From: Limnochorda sp. LNt
GTDB taxonomy: Bacteria > Bacillota > Limnochordia > Limnochordales > Geochordaceae
Length of the DNA stretch: 64,000 nt
Reading direction: 5' to 3'
Assembly (NCBI RefSeq): GCF_035593265.1
Contig: NZ_CP141614.1
Span: forward strand, 2,418,001-2,482,000
Shown: piece by piece, positions 40,640 to 49,749 of the stretch
Layout: each line of letters begins with the position of its first letter
Position numbering within the stretch: the first letter of the stretch is position 1
Notes under the pieces: generated by a model
The model's input: the letters and a program-made list of their open reading frames with translations, nothing else
The model's database searches: none
What the model was told of the DNA's origin: nothing
Translations under genes and position numbers: made by a program

Positions 40640-40682
40640 CCCTCTTCCCCCTACGCCGCCCACGGCAGGGCAGTCGCCGGCT

Positions 40683-41852
40683 TCACAGGGCCTGCGCCAC
40701 CAGACACTTCAGATAAAGGGTCTCGGGCACCGCCGGCAGGATCGGGTGGTCGTACGCTTGCGTCCGGCTGTCGATGAGTCGCCAGACCCGTCGCGCGTCG
40801 TCGGCGGCCTCGGCCACCACGCCGAAGAACTGGTCGGGCGCCACGTGCTGGGAGCACGAGCAGGTGACCAAGAAGCCGCCAGGTTGCAGCATCCGCCATG
40901 CACGCAGGTTGATCTCCTTGTAGCCTCTCAGTGCCGCCTCCACGCTGCGCCGGGTGCGAGCGAAGGCCGGCGGATCCAGGATAATCAGGTCGAAGCGCTC
41001 GTGCTGCTGGTCGAGCCTGCGCAGTTCATCGAAGGCGTTGGCCTCCACCCACTCGATGCCCGACAGACGGTTGGCCGCCTCGTTGCGCCGCGCCTGCTGC
41101 AACGCCGCGTGACTCTGCTCGATGGCCATCACCCGCTCGGCGCCGAAGGCCCGGGCGAAAAGGGCGAAGCTGCCCGTGTAGCAGAAGGCCTCCAGCACCC
41201 TGGCACCCGCCGCCAGGGGCCGCAGCATCTGCCGGTTCTCCCGCTGGTCCAGGAAGAACCCGGTCTTCTGGCCCTCCAGCACGTCCGCCTCGAAGACCAG
41301 ACCGTTCTCCTCGAAGAGCACGGGGCCCGGCAAGGAGCCGAAGAGGACGCCCCGCTGCAGCTGGAGCCCCTCCAGGCGCCGGCTGGGGACGTCGCTGCGC
41401 TCCACGATGGCCCTCGGCTCCAGCCGCTCGATGAGCAGCTCGGTCCACATCTTGCGGCGCACGTCCATGCCCATGGTCAGCAACTGCACCACGACCACGT
41501 CGCCGAAGCGATCGACGATGAGCCCCGGCAGCCGATCGCCCTCCGAGAAGACGAGACGCACCCCTTGGGCCGTGGGGTAGAAGCGCCGGCGCAGCGCCAG
41601 CGCCTCGTCGAGCCGCTGGGCGAAGAAGGCCCGGTCGACGTCCTCGTCCTCGAAGGTGAGCAGCCTCACCCGGATGCGGGAGTACGGGTTGTAGTAGCCC
41701 CGGCCCACGTGCCGGCCCGACGCCGTCACCACGTCGACGATGTCGCCGGGCGCCACGTCGCCCTCGACGTCCTGGATCTGGTTGTCGTAGACCCATACGT
41801 GTCCGCTCAGCGTCCGGCCTTCCCGGCCAGGAGCCAGCACCACCTCAGCCAC
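40683..41852 (-). CDS. Class I SAM-dependent rRNA methyltransferase (RlmI-like)
   Basis: The protein has an N-terminal PUA-like RNA-binding domain (GREGRTLSGHVWVYDNQIQ, YYNPYSRIRVRLLTF). A middle domain follows (FSEGDRLPGLIVDRFGDVVVVQL), then a Rossmann methyltransferase with ARVLEAFCYTGSFALFA, and LIILDPPAFAR then CSCSQHV. This is the COG1092/RlmI type, which makes m5C in 23S rRNA in E. coli; the exact base here is unknown. I use GTG 41852 (GGGAGG nine bases upstream; 389 residues). The frame is open to GTG 41909, which would add 19 basic residues. Confidence 0.9.
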   Translation of the reverse strand: MAEVVLAPGREGRTLSGHVWVYDNQIQDVEGDVAPGDIVDVVTASGRHVGRGYYNPYSRIRVRLLTFEDEDVDRAFFAQRLDEALALRRRFYPTAQGVRLVFSEGDRLPGLIVDRFGDVVVVQLLTMGMDVRRKMWTELLIERLEPRAIVERSDVPSRRLEGLQLQRGVLFGSLPGPVLFEENGLVFEADVLEGQKTGFFLDQRENRQMLRPLAAGARVLEAFCYTGSFALFARAFGAERVMAIEQSHAALQQARRNEAANRLSGIEWVEANAFDELRRLDQQHERFDLIILDPPAFARTRRSVEAALRGYKEINLRAWRMLQPGGFLVTCSCSQHVAPDQFFGVVAEAADDARRVWRLIDSRTQAYDHPILPAVPETLYLKCLVAQAL

Positions 41853-41935
41853 CCGAGCATGCCTCCCTCGACGGCTTGGATGCCGGCCTCGCGGTGTGAT
41901 ACGCTTCACGATGGAAAGGGGCCCTCGTCCGGATC

Positions 41936-42790
41936 GTGCGCACGGAGACCGAGATCGTCATCGGCGCCGATTCACCTTGGGCGGGCACCCCCTGCACCCG
42001 CTGCGGTCAGGCCCTGGCGGAGGGGGACCGGGCGGTCATCTGCCCGCGCTGTCGAGCACCCCACCACGCCCGATGCTGGATGGAAAACGGCGGCTGTGCC
42101 CGTACGGGTTGCCGCCAGGTGGCCGTCGCGGTGGTGCTGCCCGCCAGCGAGCGGCCGCGCTCGGCTGCGCCGCCCCCCCTGCCCTGGTGGCGACAGCCCG
42201 CGGTCATCGGCGGGATCGGGCTCGTCGTGGCCGTGGGCCTGTGGCTCGTCGTCACCGCCGCCCGTCCCGCCAGCGCACCGGTGGCGACGCTGCGCGTCAT
42301 GACGTGGGCCGGTCTCGAGGAGGCCGACGCGCTGGAGGAGCTGGCGGCCGAGTTCGAGGCCGACCACCCGGGCGTCGATGTCCGGCTGGACCTGACGCCG
42401 ACGCTGGCCTACGACCAGAAGCTGATCATCCTCATCGCGGCCCGCGACGCTCCCGACGTGTACGCCCTCGCTCCCGAAAGGGTGGAGCTCTTCGCCCGGC
42501 AGGGGGCCCTCCTCGACCTGACGCCGCGGTGGGAGCAGGCGCCACCGGATCTGCGGCAGGCTCCCTGGAGCCCTCGCCTCGACGAAGCCACCGTCGACGG
42601 GCGTCTGTGGGGGCTGCCGCACCCCTTCACCCGCGGCGCCCTGGTCATCTCCAGCCAGTCGCAGGTCCCCGACCTGGCATGGGAGTGGGTCCTGCGAGTG
42701 ATGCGCCGGCTGCCGCCGGCCACGTCGCCGCCCGAGGTGCCGCAGCCCACCCTGCCGGGCGGCCTGCCCATCGGGGTGCCGGGCTCGTAG
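41936..42790 (+). CDS. RING-finger / membrane helix / solute-binding-domain fusion
   Basis: The 284-residue protein joins three parts. Residues 20-59 form a cysteine/histidine array (C20xxC23, C36xxC39, H43 H44, C47, C54, C59) that reads like a prokaryotic RING or treble-clef zinc finger. One membrane helix spans about 88-107. Residues 117-284 resemble the first lobe of an ABC solute-binding protein (ATLRVMTWAGLEEADALEELAAEFEADHPGVDV, APDVYALAPERVELFARQGALLDLTP, VDGRLWGLPHPFTRGALVIS) but stop short of the second half. A cytoplasmic zinc domain joined to an external half binding-domain suggests a sensor. No partner is adjacent. The start is GTG 41936. Confidence 0.8.
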   Translation: MRTETEIVIGADSPWAGTPCTRCGQALAEGDRAVICPRCRAPHHARCWMENGGCARTGCRQVAVAVVLPASERPRSAAPPPLPWWRQPAVIGGIGLVVAVGLWLVVTAARPASAPVATLRVMTWAGLEEADALEELAAEFEADHPGVDVRLDLTPTLAYDQKLIILIAARDAPDVYALAPERVELFARQGALLDLTPRWEQAPPDLRQAPWSPRLDEATVDGRLWGLPHPFTRGALVISSQSQVPDLAWEWVLRVMRRLPPATSPPEVPQPTLPGGLPIGVPGS

Positions 42791-42801
42791 GAGAGGGCCG
42801 G

Positions 42802-43611
42802 TCATGACATCAGCACGCTGGCCAGGTGGGCCAGGTCCTCGAAGACCCAGTCCGGCTTGGCGTCGGCTCGGTCCACGTCCTCGCGCGAGCTGACGCCCGT
42901 CAGCACCAGCGCGCTGGAGAGCCCCATCGCCCGGGCAGCGGCCACGTCCGTGTCGAGGCGATCGCCCACGACGACGATGGCCTGGGTGGTGGTCACGCCG
43001 CGGGCGGCGAGCCGCTGGATGGCCATCTCCATGATGGGACGATGCGGCTTGCCCACCACGACCGGCTGCACGCCGCTGCAGGCCGCGATGGCGGCCAAGA
43101 GCGACCCGCAGCCGGGCTGCAGCCTCCCTCCCTCGGCCGGCACCGTCACGTCAGGGTTGGTGCCCACGAAGCGAGCGCCCCGGCGGATGGCCTGGCACGC
43201 CGCGTCGAGCTTGGCATAGTCGAAGCGCCCGTCGAGGCCCGCCACCACGGCTGCCACGTCGGCGCCGGCGGCGCCGGGCCCTGCCGGCACGGTCGTCAGC
43301 CCGGCCTCCCTCAGCGCCTGGTAGAGGCCCTCCTCCCCGATGACCATCACGGGGCCCCGCACCCCCTGGCGCAGCAGGTAGTCTGCCGCCGCCGTCGCCG
43401 ACGAGATGACCTCCTCGGGCTCGACACGGATCCCGAGCCGCGCCAGGCGGCGCACATAGTCGTCCACCGTGGGACGCGAGTTGTTGGAGACCACCACCAC
43501 CGCGTCGCCCCGTCGTCGGGCTCGCTCGAAGAAGTCCACGGCTCCTGGCAGGCCCTCCGAGCCCCGATAGACCACCCCGTCCAGATCCATGATCCAGCCC
43601 GCCAGTGCCAT
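42802..43611 (-). CDS. HAD-IIA (NagD-like) phosphatase
   Basis: The 269-residue protein has motif I MDLDGVVYRGSEGLPGA, motif II VVVSNNSRPTVDDYVRRL, GTNPDVTVPAEGGRLQPGCG with the Lys of VVGKPHRPIM, and motif IV VVGDRLDTDVAAARAMG. These place it in the HAD-IIA family (NagD, p-nitrophenyl phosphatase, AraL). Such enzymes remove phosphate from nucleotides or sugar phosphates. It is convergent with the RING fusion gene (11 bases apart) and divergent from the glycosidase gene. Confidence 0.92.
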   Translation of the reverse strand: MALAGWIMDLDGVVYRGSEGLPGAVDFFERARRRGDAVVVVSNNSRPTVDDYVRRLARLGIRVEPEEVISSATAAADYLLRQGVRGPVMVIGEEGLYQALREAGLTTVPAGPGAAGADVAAVVAGLDGRFDYAKLDAACQAIRRGARFVGTNPDVTVPAEGGRLQPGCGSLLAAIAACSGVQPVVVGKPHRPIMEMAIQRLAARGVTTTQAIVVVGDRLDTDVAAARAMGLSSALVLTGVSSREDVDRADAKPDWVFEDLAHLASVLMS

Positions 43612-43737
43612 CCTCTCCCTTCACCCGCGGGTCACGACTTTCTTGCCCCCCGTCGCCTTCCCCTCTGCCTCTCGGGACAGCCCTGCCGGCGCCGGGCGTC
43701 GCAGGAATTCGTGGAAATCCCCGAGAAGGCGTAGCCC

Positions 43738-46467
43738 ATGCGCCTGACCCGAGTCGCCGCCTTCCTGGTCGTCCTGGCCCTGGTGGGGCCGACCGTGCTG
43801 TCGCGTACCCCCAGCGGCCTGGCCATGTCGACGCCGGTGCACGACAGCGCCCCGAGCGCGATCCCGTCGGCCACCGACGAGCAGGTCTGGCGGGCGCCGG
43901 TCGCTCCCGGGATCGACCTGGTGGTGGTGCGGCGCCTGGACGGCGAGGGCTGGGTCGACCTCTTCGCCCTGGTCGCCGACCTGGACGCCACCGGGGTGCG
44001 GGCCGACGCCCTGACGGGCCCCACGCTGACGGAGCTCGCACCCACCAGCGAGCTGGCCCGTCGAGCCGGGGCGGTGGGCGCCATCAATGGCGACTTCTTC
44101 CACCTGGGTACGACGGGAGCCCCGGTCGGCCTCGTGGTCAGGGACGGCCAGCTCTGGAAGAGCCCCTACCCGGGTGGGCGGCCGTCGGTGGCCATCCTGG
44201 AGACCCCCTCCGGCCCGCGGGCCTGGGTGGGCCGCTTCGCGCTGGAGGCCTCGCTGACCGTGGTGGCAGGGCCCGACGGCCGCAGGCCGGACGGCGTCTC
44301 GCTATCGGTCTCGGCGGTCAACGAGCCCGCCCTGACGCCCGGCCAGATCGGCGTGTACGACGAGCGATGGGGGGCCGCCCCCCTGCCACTGGGCCGCTGG
44401 CCCATCGCCGAGGTGGCTCACCTCGTGCTGGAGGCGGTCCCCGGGTCCGATTCGCTCTGGGTGGTCGCCGGCCAGGGGCCGGGCCTCCCCTCCCGGGGCC
44501 CTGCGCCCGGACGCATGGTGGTGCTGGGCTGGCGGGCAGGCGCCGAGGCGCTGCGCTCGGGCCTGCTGTCGCCGGGGACCATCCTGCGTTTCACCGCGCG
44601 CGCGGTGCCGCAGCATCCCCAAGAGTGGCCGGCATGGGCCGAGGGAGCTCGCTTGCATGCGGCGGTCTCGGGAGGTGCCGTCATCCTGAGGGGCGGCCAT
44701 CCCCAGGTGGAGCAGGGCCAGCCGGGCGACGCCCTGTCGCGCCACCCCCGCAGCGCCCTGGGGGTGGGCCGGGACGGCCGGCGTCTGGTCCTGGTCGCCG
44801 TCGACGGGAGACGCAGCACGAGCCGGGGCATGGACGTGGGCGAGCTGGCGTCATGGCTGCTGCGGCTGGGCGTCACGGACGCCGTCAACCTCGACGGCGG
44901 CGGCTCGACCAGCCTGGCCGCGCGCCTCGGCCCCGAGGGGCCTCTCCTGGTCAACCTCCCGTCGGACGGCGCCGAGCGTGCCGTGCCGGTGGCGCTGGGG
45001 CTCTTCTACGACCCGCCCGCGCCTCCCGAGCCCGCGCCGTTCGTGCTGCAGCCCGTGTTGCCTCAGGTCTCGAGGCCGCCCTGGACCGGCGGCTACGTCC
45101 TGGGCCCCCAGGGTCTCGTCACGGCCGCCGGGGTCGCCTCCCGCATCGCCACCTACCCGCCCCTCGACGCCGACGAGCTGCTCTGGGTGGTGGACCCGGC
45201 GGACCTGGGCTTCTTCGCCGAGCCAGGCACCTTCGTGGGGTTGCGCCCGGGCACGGGGCGCGTCGTCGCGCTGCAGGCACCACCGTCGGCGAGCTGGGCC
45301 TACCTCCACCGCATGGCCGCCCCGCCCTCCGAGGACCCGCTCCGCGCGCTCCTGCAGGACGGACCCTCGTCCCCGGCCGTGGCCGCCAGCCTCCCCGTGG
45401 AGGTCGTGGGCCGTCCGGTGGCCCTTCGTGTGGAGCCATCGCCCCTGCGCCTGGTGCCGGGCCTGGAGGTGCCGGTCTCGGTATGGCTGATCGACGAGGA
45501 GGGGCGCCGCGCCCCGGCCGACCCGTCCTCCGTCACCCTGTGGGTGCAGGGCGGCGCGGAGGGGACCGCCCGGGACGGGGTCGTGAGCGCGCGACCGCTA
45601 CGGCTGGCCGCCCAGCCGGCCACGCTCGAGGCCCGCTTCTTCGGCCTGTCGGCCAGCGTCCCCATCGAGTGGCTGGAGCAGCCCGAGCCGGCGGCCGCGG
45701 CGTCGCCGTCCGCCGCCATCGCGTCCCCGGCGGTTCGTCCTGCCGGCCCCCCCATGGCCCCCGTACCGGCCGGGTCGGCGGCCCCCAGCGCCGATGCCAC
45801 GACCCGGGTCGCCGTCCTGGGCAGCCTCCCGGCCACCGAGGCCCTGACGTGGCTCTCCGAGTGGCTGGCCGGAGTGGAGCCCGGACTGGTGCTGGCCATC
45901 GTCCGGTCGAGCGCCCCCTGGGAGCCCATCGATCGCTCGGCCGTGACCCTGCGGGCGCTGGGCTGGCCCGTCGCTGCGGCGTTTCCGGAAGGCCCCGGGT
46001 CACCCCCGCTCGGGCCGCTGGTCTCGCTCCTGGGCTCGCCCAATGCGGTGGCGACCCGAGGGTCGCTGCGCACGCTGGTCGTCCACCCGTCGACCGTCTC
46101 GTGGCCATGGCTGGCGGGCCAGATCCAGCGCGCCGTCTCGGAGCAGGCGGTGGGATTGCGGCAGCTCGTGGTGCTGGTCTCCGACTCTCCCCTGCGCTGG
46201 CGGGCCCGTCGAGAGGCCGAGATGCTGCTGGGATGGCTGGCCGCCGCCCGACGGGCCGGTCTGGAGACCTGGATCGTCTACGGCAGCGATCGCGCGGAGC
46301 TGTCGGTGATGGAGGGCGTCCGCCTCCTGGGAGTGCCGCCGCTCGGCCAGGAGGGGGGTGTGGTGGTCCTCCAGGCGGGCAGCTCGGGGATCGGGTTGCG
46401 GGTGCCGCACGAGCCGGGCCCGGCCCTGCGGGTGCCGGCGGCCGCCGCGGCCTCGGCCGCCGGCTGA
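43738..46467 (+). CDS. Secreted phosphodiester glycosidase-family protein, large
   Basis: The 909-residue protein has a signal peptide (RLTRVAAFLVVLALVGPTVLS). The NAGPA/phosphodiester-glycosidase domain spans about 50-420, with GAVGAINGDFFHLGTTGAPVG, VLVAVDGRRSTSRGMDVGELASW and DAVNLDGGGSTSLAAR, the catalytic-site signatures. Such enzymes cleave sugars from phosphodiesters, for example in cell-wall polymers. A beta-rich middle part and a Pro/Ala linker (about 645-680) follow. The last 220 residues (VAVLGSLPATEALTWLSEWLAG onwards) look like a phosphoesterase-type alpha/beta domain, but I find no metal-ligand motifs. A family fusion with a metallophosphatase is known; here that part seems degenerate. 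Confidence 0.85.
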   Translation: MRLTRVAAFLVVLALVGPTVLSRTPSGLAMSTPVHDSAPSAIPSATDEQVWRAPVAPGIDLVVVRRLDGEGWVDLFALVADLDATGVRADALTGPTLTELAPTSELARRAGAVGAINGDFFHLGTTGAPVGLVVRDGQLWKSPYPGGRPSVAILETPSGPRAWVGRFALEASLTVVAGPDGRRPDGVSLSVSAVNEPALTPGQIGVYDERWGAAPLPLGRWPIAEVAHLVLEAVPGSDSLWVVAGQGPGLPSRGPAPGRMVVLGWRAGAEALRSGLLSPGTILRFTARAVPQHPQEWPAWAEGARLHAAVSGGAVILRGGHPQVEQGQPGDALSRHPRSALGVGRDGRRLVLVAVDGRRSTSRGMDVGELASWLLRLGVTDAVNLDGGGSTSLAARLGPEGPLLVNLPSDGAERAVPVALGLFYDPPAPPEPAPFVLQPVLPQVSRPPWTGGYVLGPQGLVTAAGVASRIATYPPLDADELLWVVDPADLGFFAEPGTFVGLRPGTGRVVALQAPPSASWAYLHRMAAPPSEDPLRALLQDGPSSPAVAASLPVEVVGRPVALRVEPSPLRLVPGLEVPVSVWLIDEEGRRAPADPSSVTLWVQGGAEGTARDGVVSARPLRLAAQPATLEARFFGLSASVPIEWLEQPEPAAAASPSAAIASPAVRPAGPPMAPVPAGSAAPSADATTRVAVLGSLPATEALTWLSEWLAGVEPGLVLAIVRSSAPWEPIDRSAVTLRALGWPVAAAFPEGPGSPPLGPLVSLLGSPNAVATRGSLRTLVVHPSTVSWPWLAGQIQRAVSEQAVGLRQLVVLVSDSPLRWRARREAEMLLGWLAAARRAGLETWIVYGSDRAELSVMEGVRLLGVPPLGQEGGVVVLQAGSSGIGLRVPHEPGPALRVPAAAAASAAG

Positions 46468-46488
46468 GGTGCCTGGCCACCGGGCGGC

Positions 46489-47367
46489 TCAGGCCGCCAA
46501 CCCCCCGTACCAGGGCGCCTCGACCCGCACCACGGTCCCGTCCCGGCCGGTCACCGACAAGAAGCCCTCGCGAATGCCGACCTCGAAGAGCCGGCGCGTC
46601 AGTTCCACGTCCTGGCGGCAGTAGCGCTCGAGCTCGTCGAGCCGACCCTGCCGGAAGAGGTGGACGGCCTCCAGCCCCGTGCCGCCCTTGGCCATCCCCA
46701 GCGTGGCCCCGGCCAGCGCATCGAGCCCGGGGCGCCACCCCAGACGCTCCTCCAGCTCCACCATCAGGTCCAGCGTCGGCACGGCGTACAGGCGGTCGGC
46801 CTCGTCGGAGTAGCCCGACAGCACCTCGTAGTCGAAGCGCAGCACGTTGAAGCCCACCACCAGCGGGGCATCCAGCAGCCGCGCCATCAGATCGGGCACC
46901 TCCGTCTCCCCGTAGGAGCGGAAGCCTCCATCGGCCTCGCAGTAGGTGACCGCCACCGAGACGCCCAGCCGGTCCAGGTGATGGCGCCCCCCGACCTCCT
47001 GGAAGAGCCGACGGGTCTCGACGTCGACGAAGACGACCCGACGGTCCAGCACGGCACCTCTCCAGGAGGGCTCGGCGGCCCGGGCCGCCTGCGCTTCGAG
47101 CTCGGCCGGCGCCACGGTCGACTCCAGATGCAACCGCACCGCCTCCACGTGCTTGCACGTGCCGAGGCCGTTGGTCTCGTAGTCCTTGCAGTCGCAACGG
47201 TGGACGGCGCCCCGGCTCCAACGGAACCGCACCACGTGAGCCCGCCCCGAGGGGCCGGCGACCACGTAGCGCCCGAAGAAGGGATGCCCTCCGACCAGGC
47301 GAGCGGTGAGCCCTTCCTGCCGGGCCCTCTCACGGCGCTGCCGCAGGGCCGTCTCATGCGTCGTCAC
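46489..47367 (-). CDS. SWIM zinc-finger / DEDD-type exonuclease fusion
   Basis: The 292-residue protein starts with about 55 residues. A SWIM-type zinc motif C58-x-C60-x10-C71-x-H73 (CDCKDYETNGLGTCKH) follows. Next comes an RNase H-like exonuclease of the YprB type, with VVFVDVETRRL, LVVGFNVLRFDYEVL, TLDLMVELEERLG and RYCRQDVELTRRLFEV providing the acidic residues. It should bind nucleic acid or protein through SWIM and cut DNA or RNA. The GTG at 47367 overlaps the hutI stop (GTGA). The link to histidine degradation genes is probably only positional. Confidence 0.85.
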   Translation of the reverse strand: MTTHETALRQRRERARQEGLTARLVGGHPFFGRYVVAGPSGRAHVVRFRWSRGAVHRCDCKDYETNGLGTCKHVEAVRLHLESTVAPAELEAQAARAAEPSWRGAVLDRRVVFVDVETRRLFQEVGGRHHLDRLGVSVAVTYCEADGGFRSYGETEVPDLMARLLDAPLVVGFNVLRFDYEVLSGYSDEADRLYAVPTLDLMVELEERLGWRPGLDALAGATLGMAKGGTGLEAVHLFRQGRLDELERYCRQDVELTRRLFEVGIREGFLSVTGRDGTVVRVEAPWYGGLAA

Positions 47368-48719
47368 ACCTCGACCTCCTCCCCCGACGGCGACAGACCC
47401 GCCGACGCCTCGGGGCCGTCGCCGCCGCGCACGACCCGGCCGCCGGACACCACCACCCGCACCAGGTCGACGCCGAGCCGGTAGGGGATCTCCAGGTACG
47501 AGGCGGCCTGCGCGACCACCAGGTCCGCCCGCTTGCCCGGCTCCAGGCTGCCCACCTCGTGGCCGAGGGCCAGGGCGTGCGCGCCGTTGATGGTGGCAGC
47601 CGCCACCGCCTCCTCGGGGGTCATGCCCAGCCACGAGCAGGCCAGACCCATCACGAGCGGCATGGACTCGACCGGCGCGGTGCCGGGGTTGTGGTCGGTC
47701 GCCAGCGCCATCGGCACGCCCAGCTCCCGCATCACCGCGACGGGGGCTGGGCCCGGCGGGCGCGCCAGCAGGTCCGCAGCGGGCAGCAGCACCGCGACCG
47801 TACCGGCTCGCGCCACGGCCGCCAGGTCATCGGGCGGCGTCGCGTTGAGATGGTCCGCGCTGACGGCACCCATCTCGGCCGCCACCCGGGCGGCGCCCGT
47901 CGCGTGAAACTGGTCGGCGTGCACCTTGAGACCCAGCCCCAGCTCCCGTGCCCGCCGGAGGATGCGCCGCGCCTGCTCGGCGGTAAAGGCCCCGTCCTCG
48001 CAAAAGACATCGCAGAAGGCCGCCAGCCCCGGGGTGGCCGCGATCCTGGGCAGCATCTGCTCCGTGACCAGCTCCACGTAGGCGTCCGGCGACGCCCGGT
48101 GGTTCTCGGGCACGGCATGCGCCCCCAGCAATGTAGGCACCAGCTGCATGGGCACGAGCTCGTCGACCGCCTGCAGGGCCTGCAGCAGGCGCAACTCTCC
48201 CTCCACGCTCAGGGCATAGCCGCTCTTGACCTCGACGGTGGTCGTGCCCAGGGCCAGCATCCGGCGCAGCCGCGCGACCGTCGCTCGCACGAGCGTCTCA
48301 GTGTCGGCCTCCCGGGTGGCGCGCACCGTCTCGAGGATGCCGCCACCGGCGCGCAGGATGTCGAGGTAGGACTCACCCCGCAATCGCCGGGCCCACTCGT
48401 GCGCCCGGTCGCCGGCGTAGATGGCATGGGTGTGGCAGTCGACCCAGCCGGGCAGGACGACGCGGTCACGGGCATCGATGACGATGGTGCCAGCATCCCA
48501 GGCGACGGCCGCCTCCACCTCGGCGGTGCCACCGGCGGCCAGGATCCGGTCGCCCACGCAAGCTACGGCCCCGTCCTCGACGATGCCGAGGGTGGCCTCG
48601 CGGATCTCCCCGCGGACGGGCCGCTTGGAATGCCCGTCGAGGGTCACCACCTGCTCGGCCCGGCGGATGAGCAGATCCGCGCGCGGACGGCTCCGGCCCC
48701 GGCTGGTCGACCGGGTCAT
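47364..48719 (-). CDS. hutI: Imidazolonepropionase
   Basis: HutI hydrolyses imidazolonepropionate to formiminoglutamate, the third step of histidine degradation. The 451-residue amidohydrolase has the metal motif DCHTHAIYAGDRAHEWARRL, EVKSGYALSVEGELRLL, KVHADQFHATGAARVAAEMGAVSADHL and ALATDHNPGTAP. GGGGAGGGGGGCGGCACC precedes the ATG. It is slightly longer than most (about 410) because of a polar N-terminus. It belongs to the run hisC, hutH, Nudix, ftcD, hutI, SWIM-nuclease, all on the minus strand. Confidence 0.95.
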   Translation of the reverse strand: MTRSTSRGRSRPRADLLIRRAEQVVTLDGHSKRPVRGEIREATLGIVEDGAVACVGDRILAAGGTAEVEAAVAWDAGTIVIDARDRVVLPGWVDCHTHAIYAGDRAHEWARRLRGESYLDILRAGGGILETVRATREADTETLVRATVARLRRMLALGTTTVEVKSGYALSVEGELRLLQALQAVDELVPMQLVPTLLGAHAVPENHRASPDAYVELVTEQMLPRIAATPGLAAFCDVFCEDGAFTAEQARRILRRARELGLGLKVHADQFHATGAARVAAEMGAVSADHLNATPPDDLAAVARAGTVAVLLPAADLLARPPGPAPVAVMRELGVPMALATDHNPGTAPVESMPLVMGLACSWLGMTPEEAVAAATINGAHALALGHEVGSLEPGKRADLVVAQAASYLEIPYRLGVDLVRVVVSGGRVVRGGDGPEASAGLSPSGEEVEV

Positions 48720-48776
48720 GGTGCCGCCCCCTCCCCCCGAGGCGCCGGCCCGCCGCCCGGCGCCTGGCTCCTCCGG

Positions 48777-49748
48777 CTACCCGGCCGACGGCTCGGCCCC
48801 AGGGGCAGGGTCGGTCGGCCGGCGCTCGGCCTCGGCCGCCTCCAGCTCCATGAGGCGGCGCTCCAGGATCTGCCGTCGGCTCCAGGTGGCGTCCAGCCGC
48901 AGGTAGTACTCCGCGCACTCCACCAGGGCGTCCTCCGGTACCAGGCCCACCACCTGGCTCGACCGTATCTCGACGCCGTATCGGCGAGCCTCGGCCGCGA
49001 CCAGCTCGAAGGCCCGGTAGATGGGCGTCTTGCGGTAGTCGAGGAGGTTCATGGAGATCTGGGTGGTGCCCCGTCTCTCCAGCTTGACCCCGATGGCCCG
49101 CACGTTGACCAGGCCGCCCCCCGCCTCCCGGACCCGGCGGGCGATGGCACGCGCCACCTCCACGTCATCGGTGCCCAGCTCCACGTTGTAGGCGATGAGG
49201 GCAGGCCGCACGCCCACCACCGTCCCCCCAGCGGTGGGGTGCACCGTGGGCGGGCCGAAGTCGGGACGCCGCTCGGGATCGCCATCCATGGCCGCCTGGA
49301 GTCCCTCGAAGTTGCCGCGCCGCAAGAAGCTCAGGTCTCGCCGCCTCGGCGACGTGGCGGCCTCGCCGTACAGGAAGACCGGCACGCCCAGCTCCCGTGC
49401 GATGCGCTCCCCCAGGCGGCGTGCAGCCGGCACCAGCTCCTCCAGCGTGATCCCCCGGATGGGCACCAGGGGCACGACGTCGGCCGCGCCGATGCGCGGG
49501 TGGCTGCCCTGGTGCGTGCGCAGGTCGATGCGGCGCACCGCCTCCTGCACCCCGGCGAAGGCAGCCTCCAGCACGGGCTCGAGGGGACCGACGTAGGTGA
49601 CGACGCAGCGGTGGTGGTCCTCGTCCGACTCGATGTCGAGGACGTGCACGCCGGGCACCCGACCGATGGACTGGGCGATGGCGGCCACCACCTCGGGGCG
49701 CCGCCCTTCGCTGAAGTTGGGGACGCACTCCACCAGCACCGGCCTCAT
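48777..49748 (-). CDS. ftcD: Glutamate formimidoyltransferase
   Basis: This enzyme moves the formimino group of formiminoglutamate to tetrahydrofolate, releasing glutamate. The 323-residue protein has VECVPNFSEGRRPEVVAAIA, LDIESDEDHHRCVVTYVG, GSHPRIGAADVVPLVPIRGI, PVFLYGEAA, RPDFGPPTVHPTAGGTVVG and GTTQISMNLLDYRKTPIYRAFE. It carries only the transferase domain. The cyclodeaminase is the separate gene fchA at 53.4 kb. Its ATG lies one base after the Nudix stop codon. The C-terminal tail is Ala/Pro-rich. Confidence 0.95.
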   Translation of the reverse strand: MRPVLVECVPNFSEGRRPEVVAAIAQSIGRVPGVHVLDIESDEDHHRCVVTYVGPLEPVLEAAFAGVQEAVRRIDLRTHQGSHPRIGAADVVPLVPIRGITLEELVPAARRLGERIARELGVPVFLYGEAATSPRRRDLSFLRRGNFEGLQAAMDGDPERRPDFGPPTVHPTAGGTVVGVRPALIAYNVELGTDDVEVARAIARRVREAGGGLVNVRAIGVKLERRGTTQISMNLLDYRKTPIYRAFELVAAEARRYGVEIRSSQVVGLVPEDALVECAEYYLRLDATWSRRQILERRLMELEAAEAERRPTDPAPGAEPSAG

Positions 49749-49749
49749 C

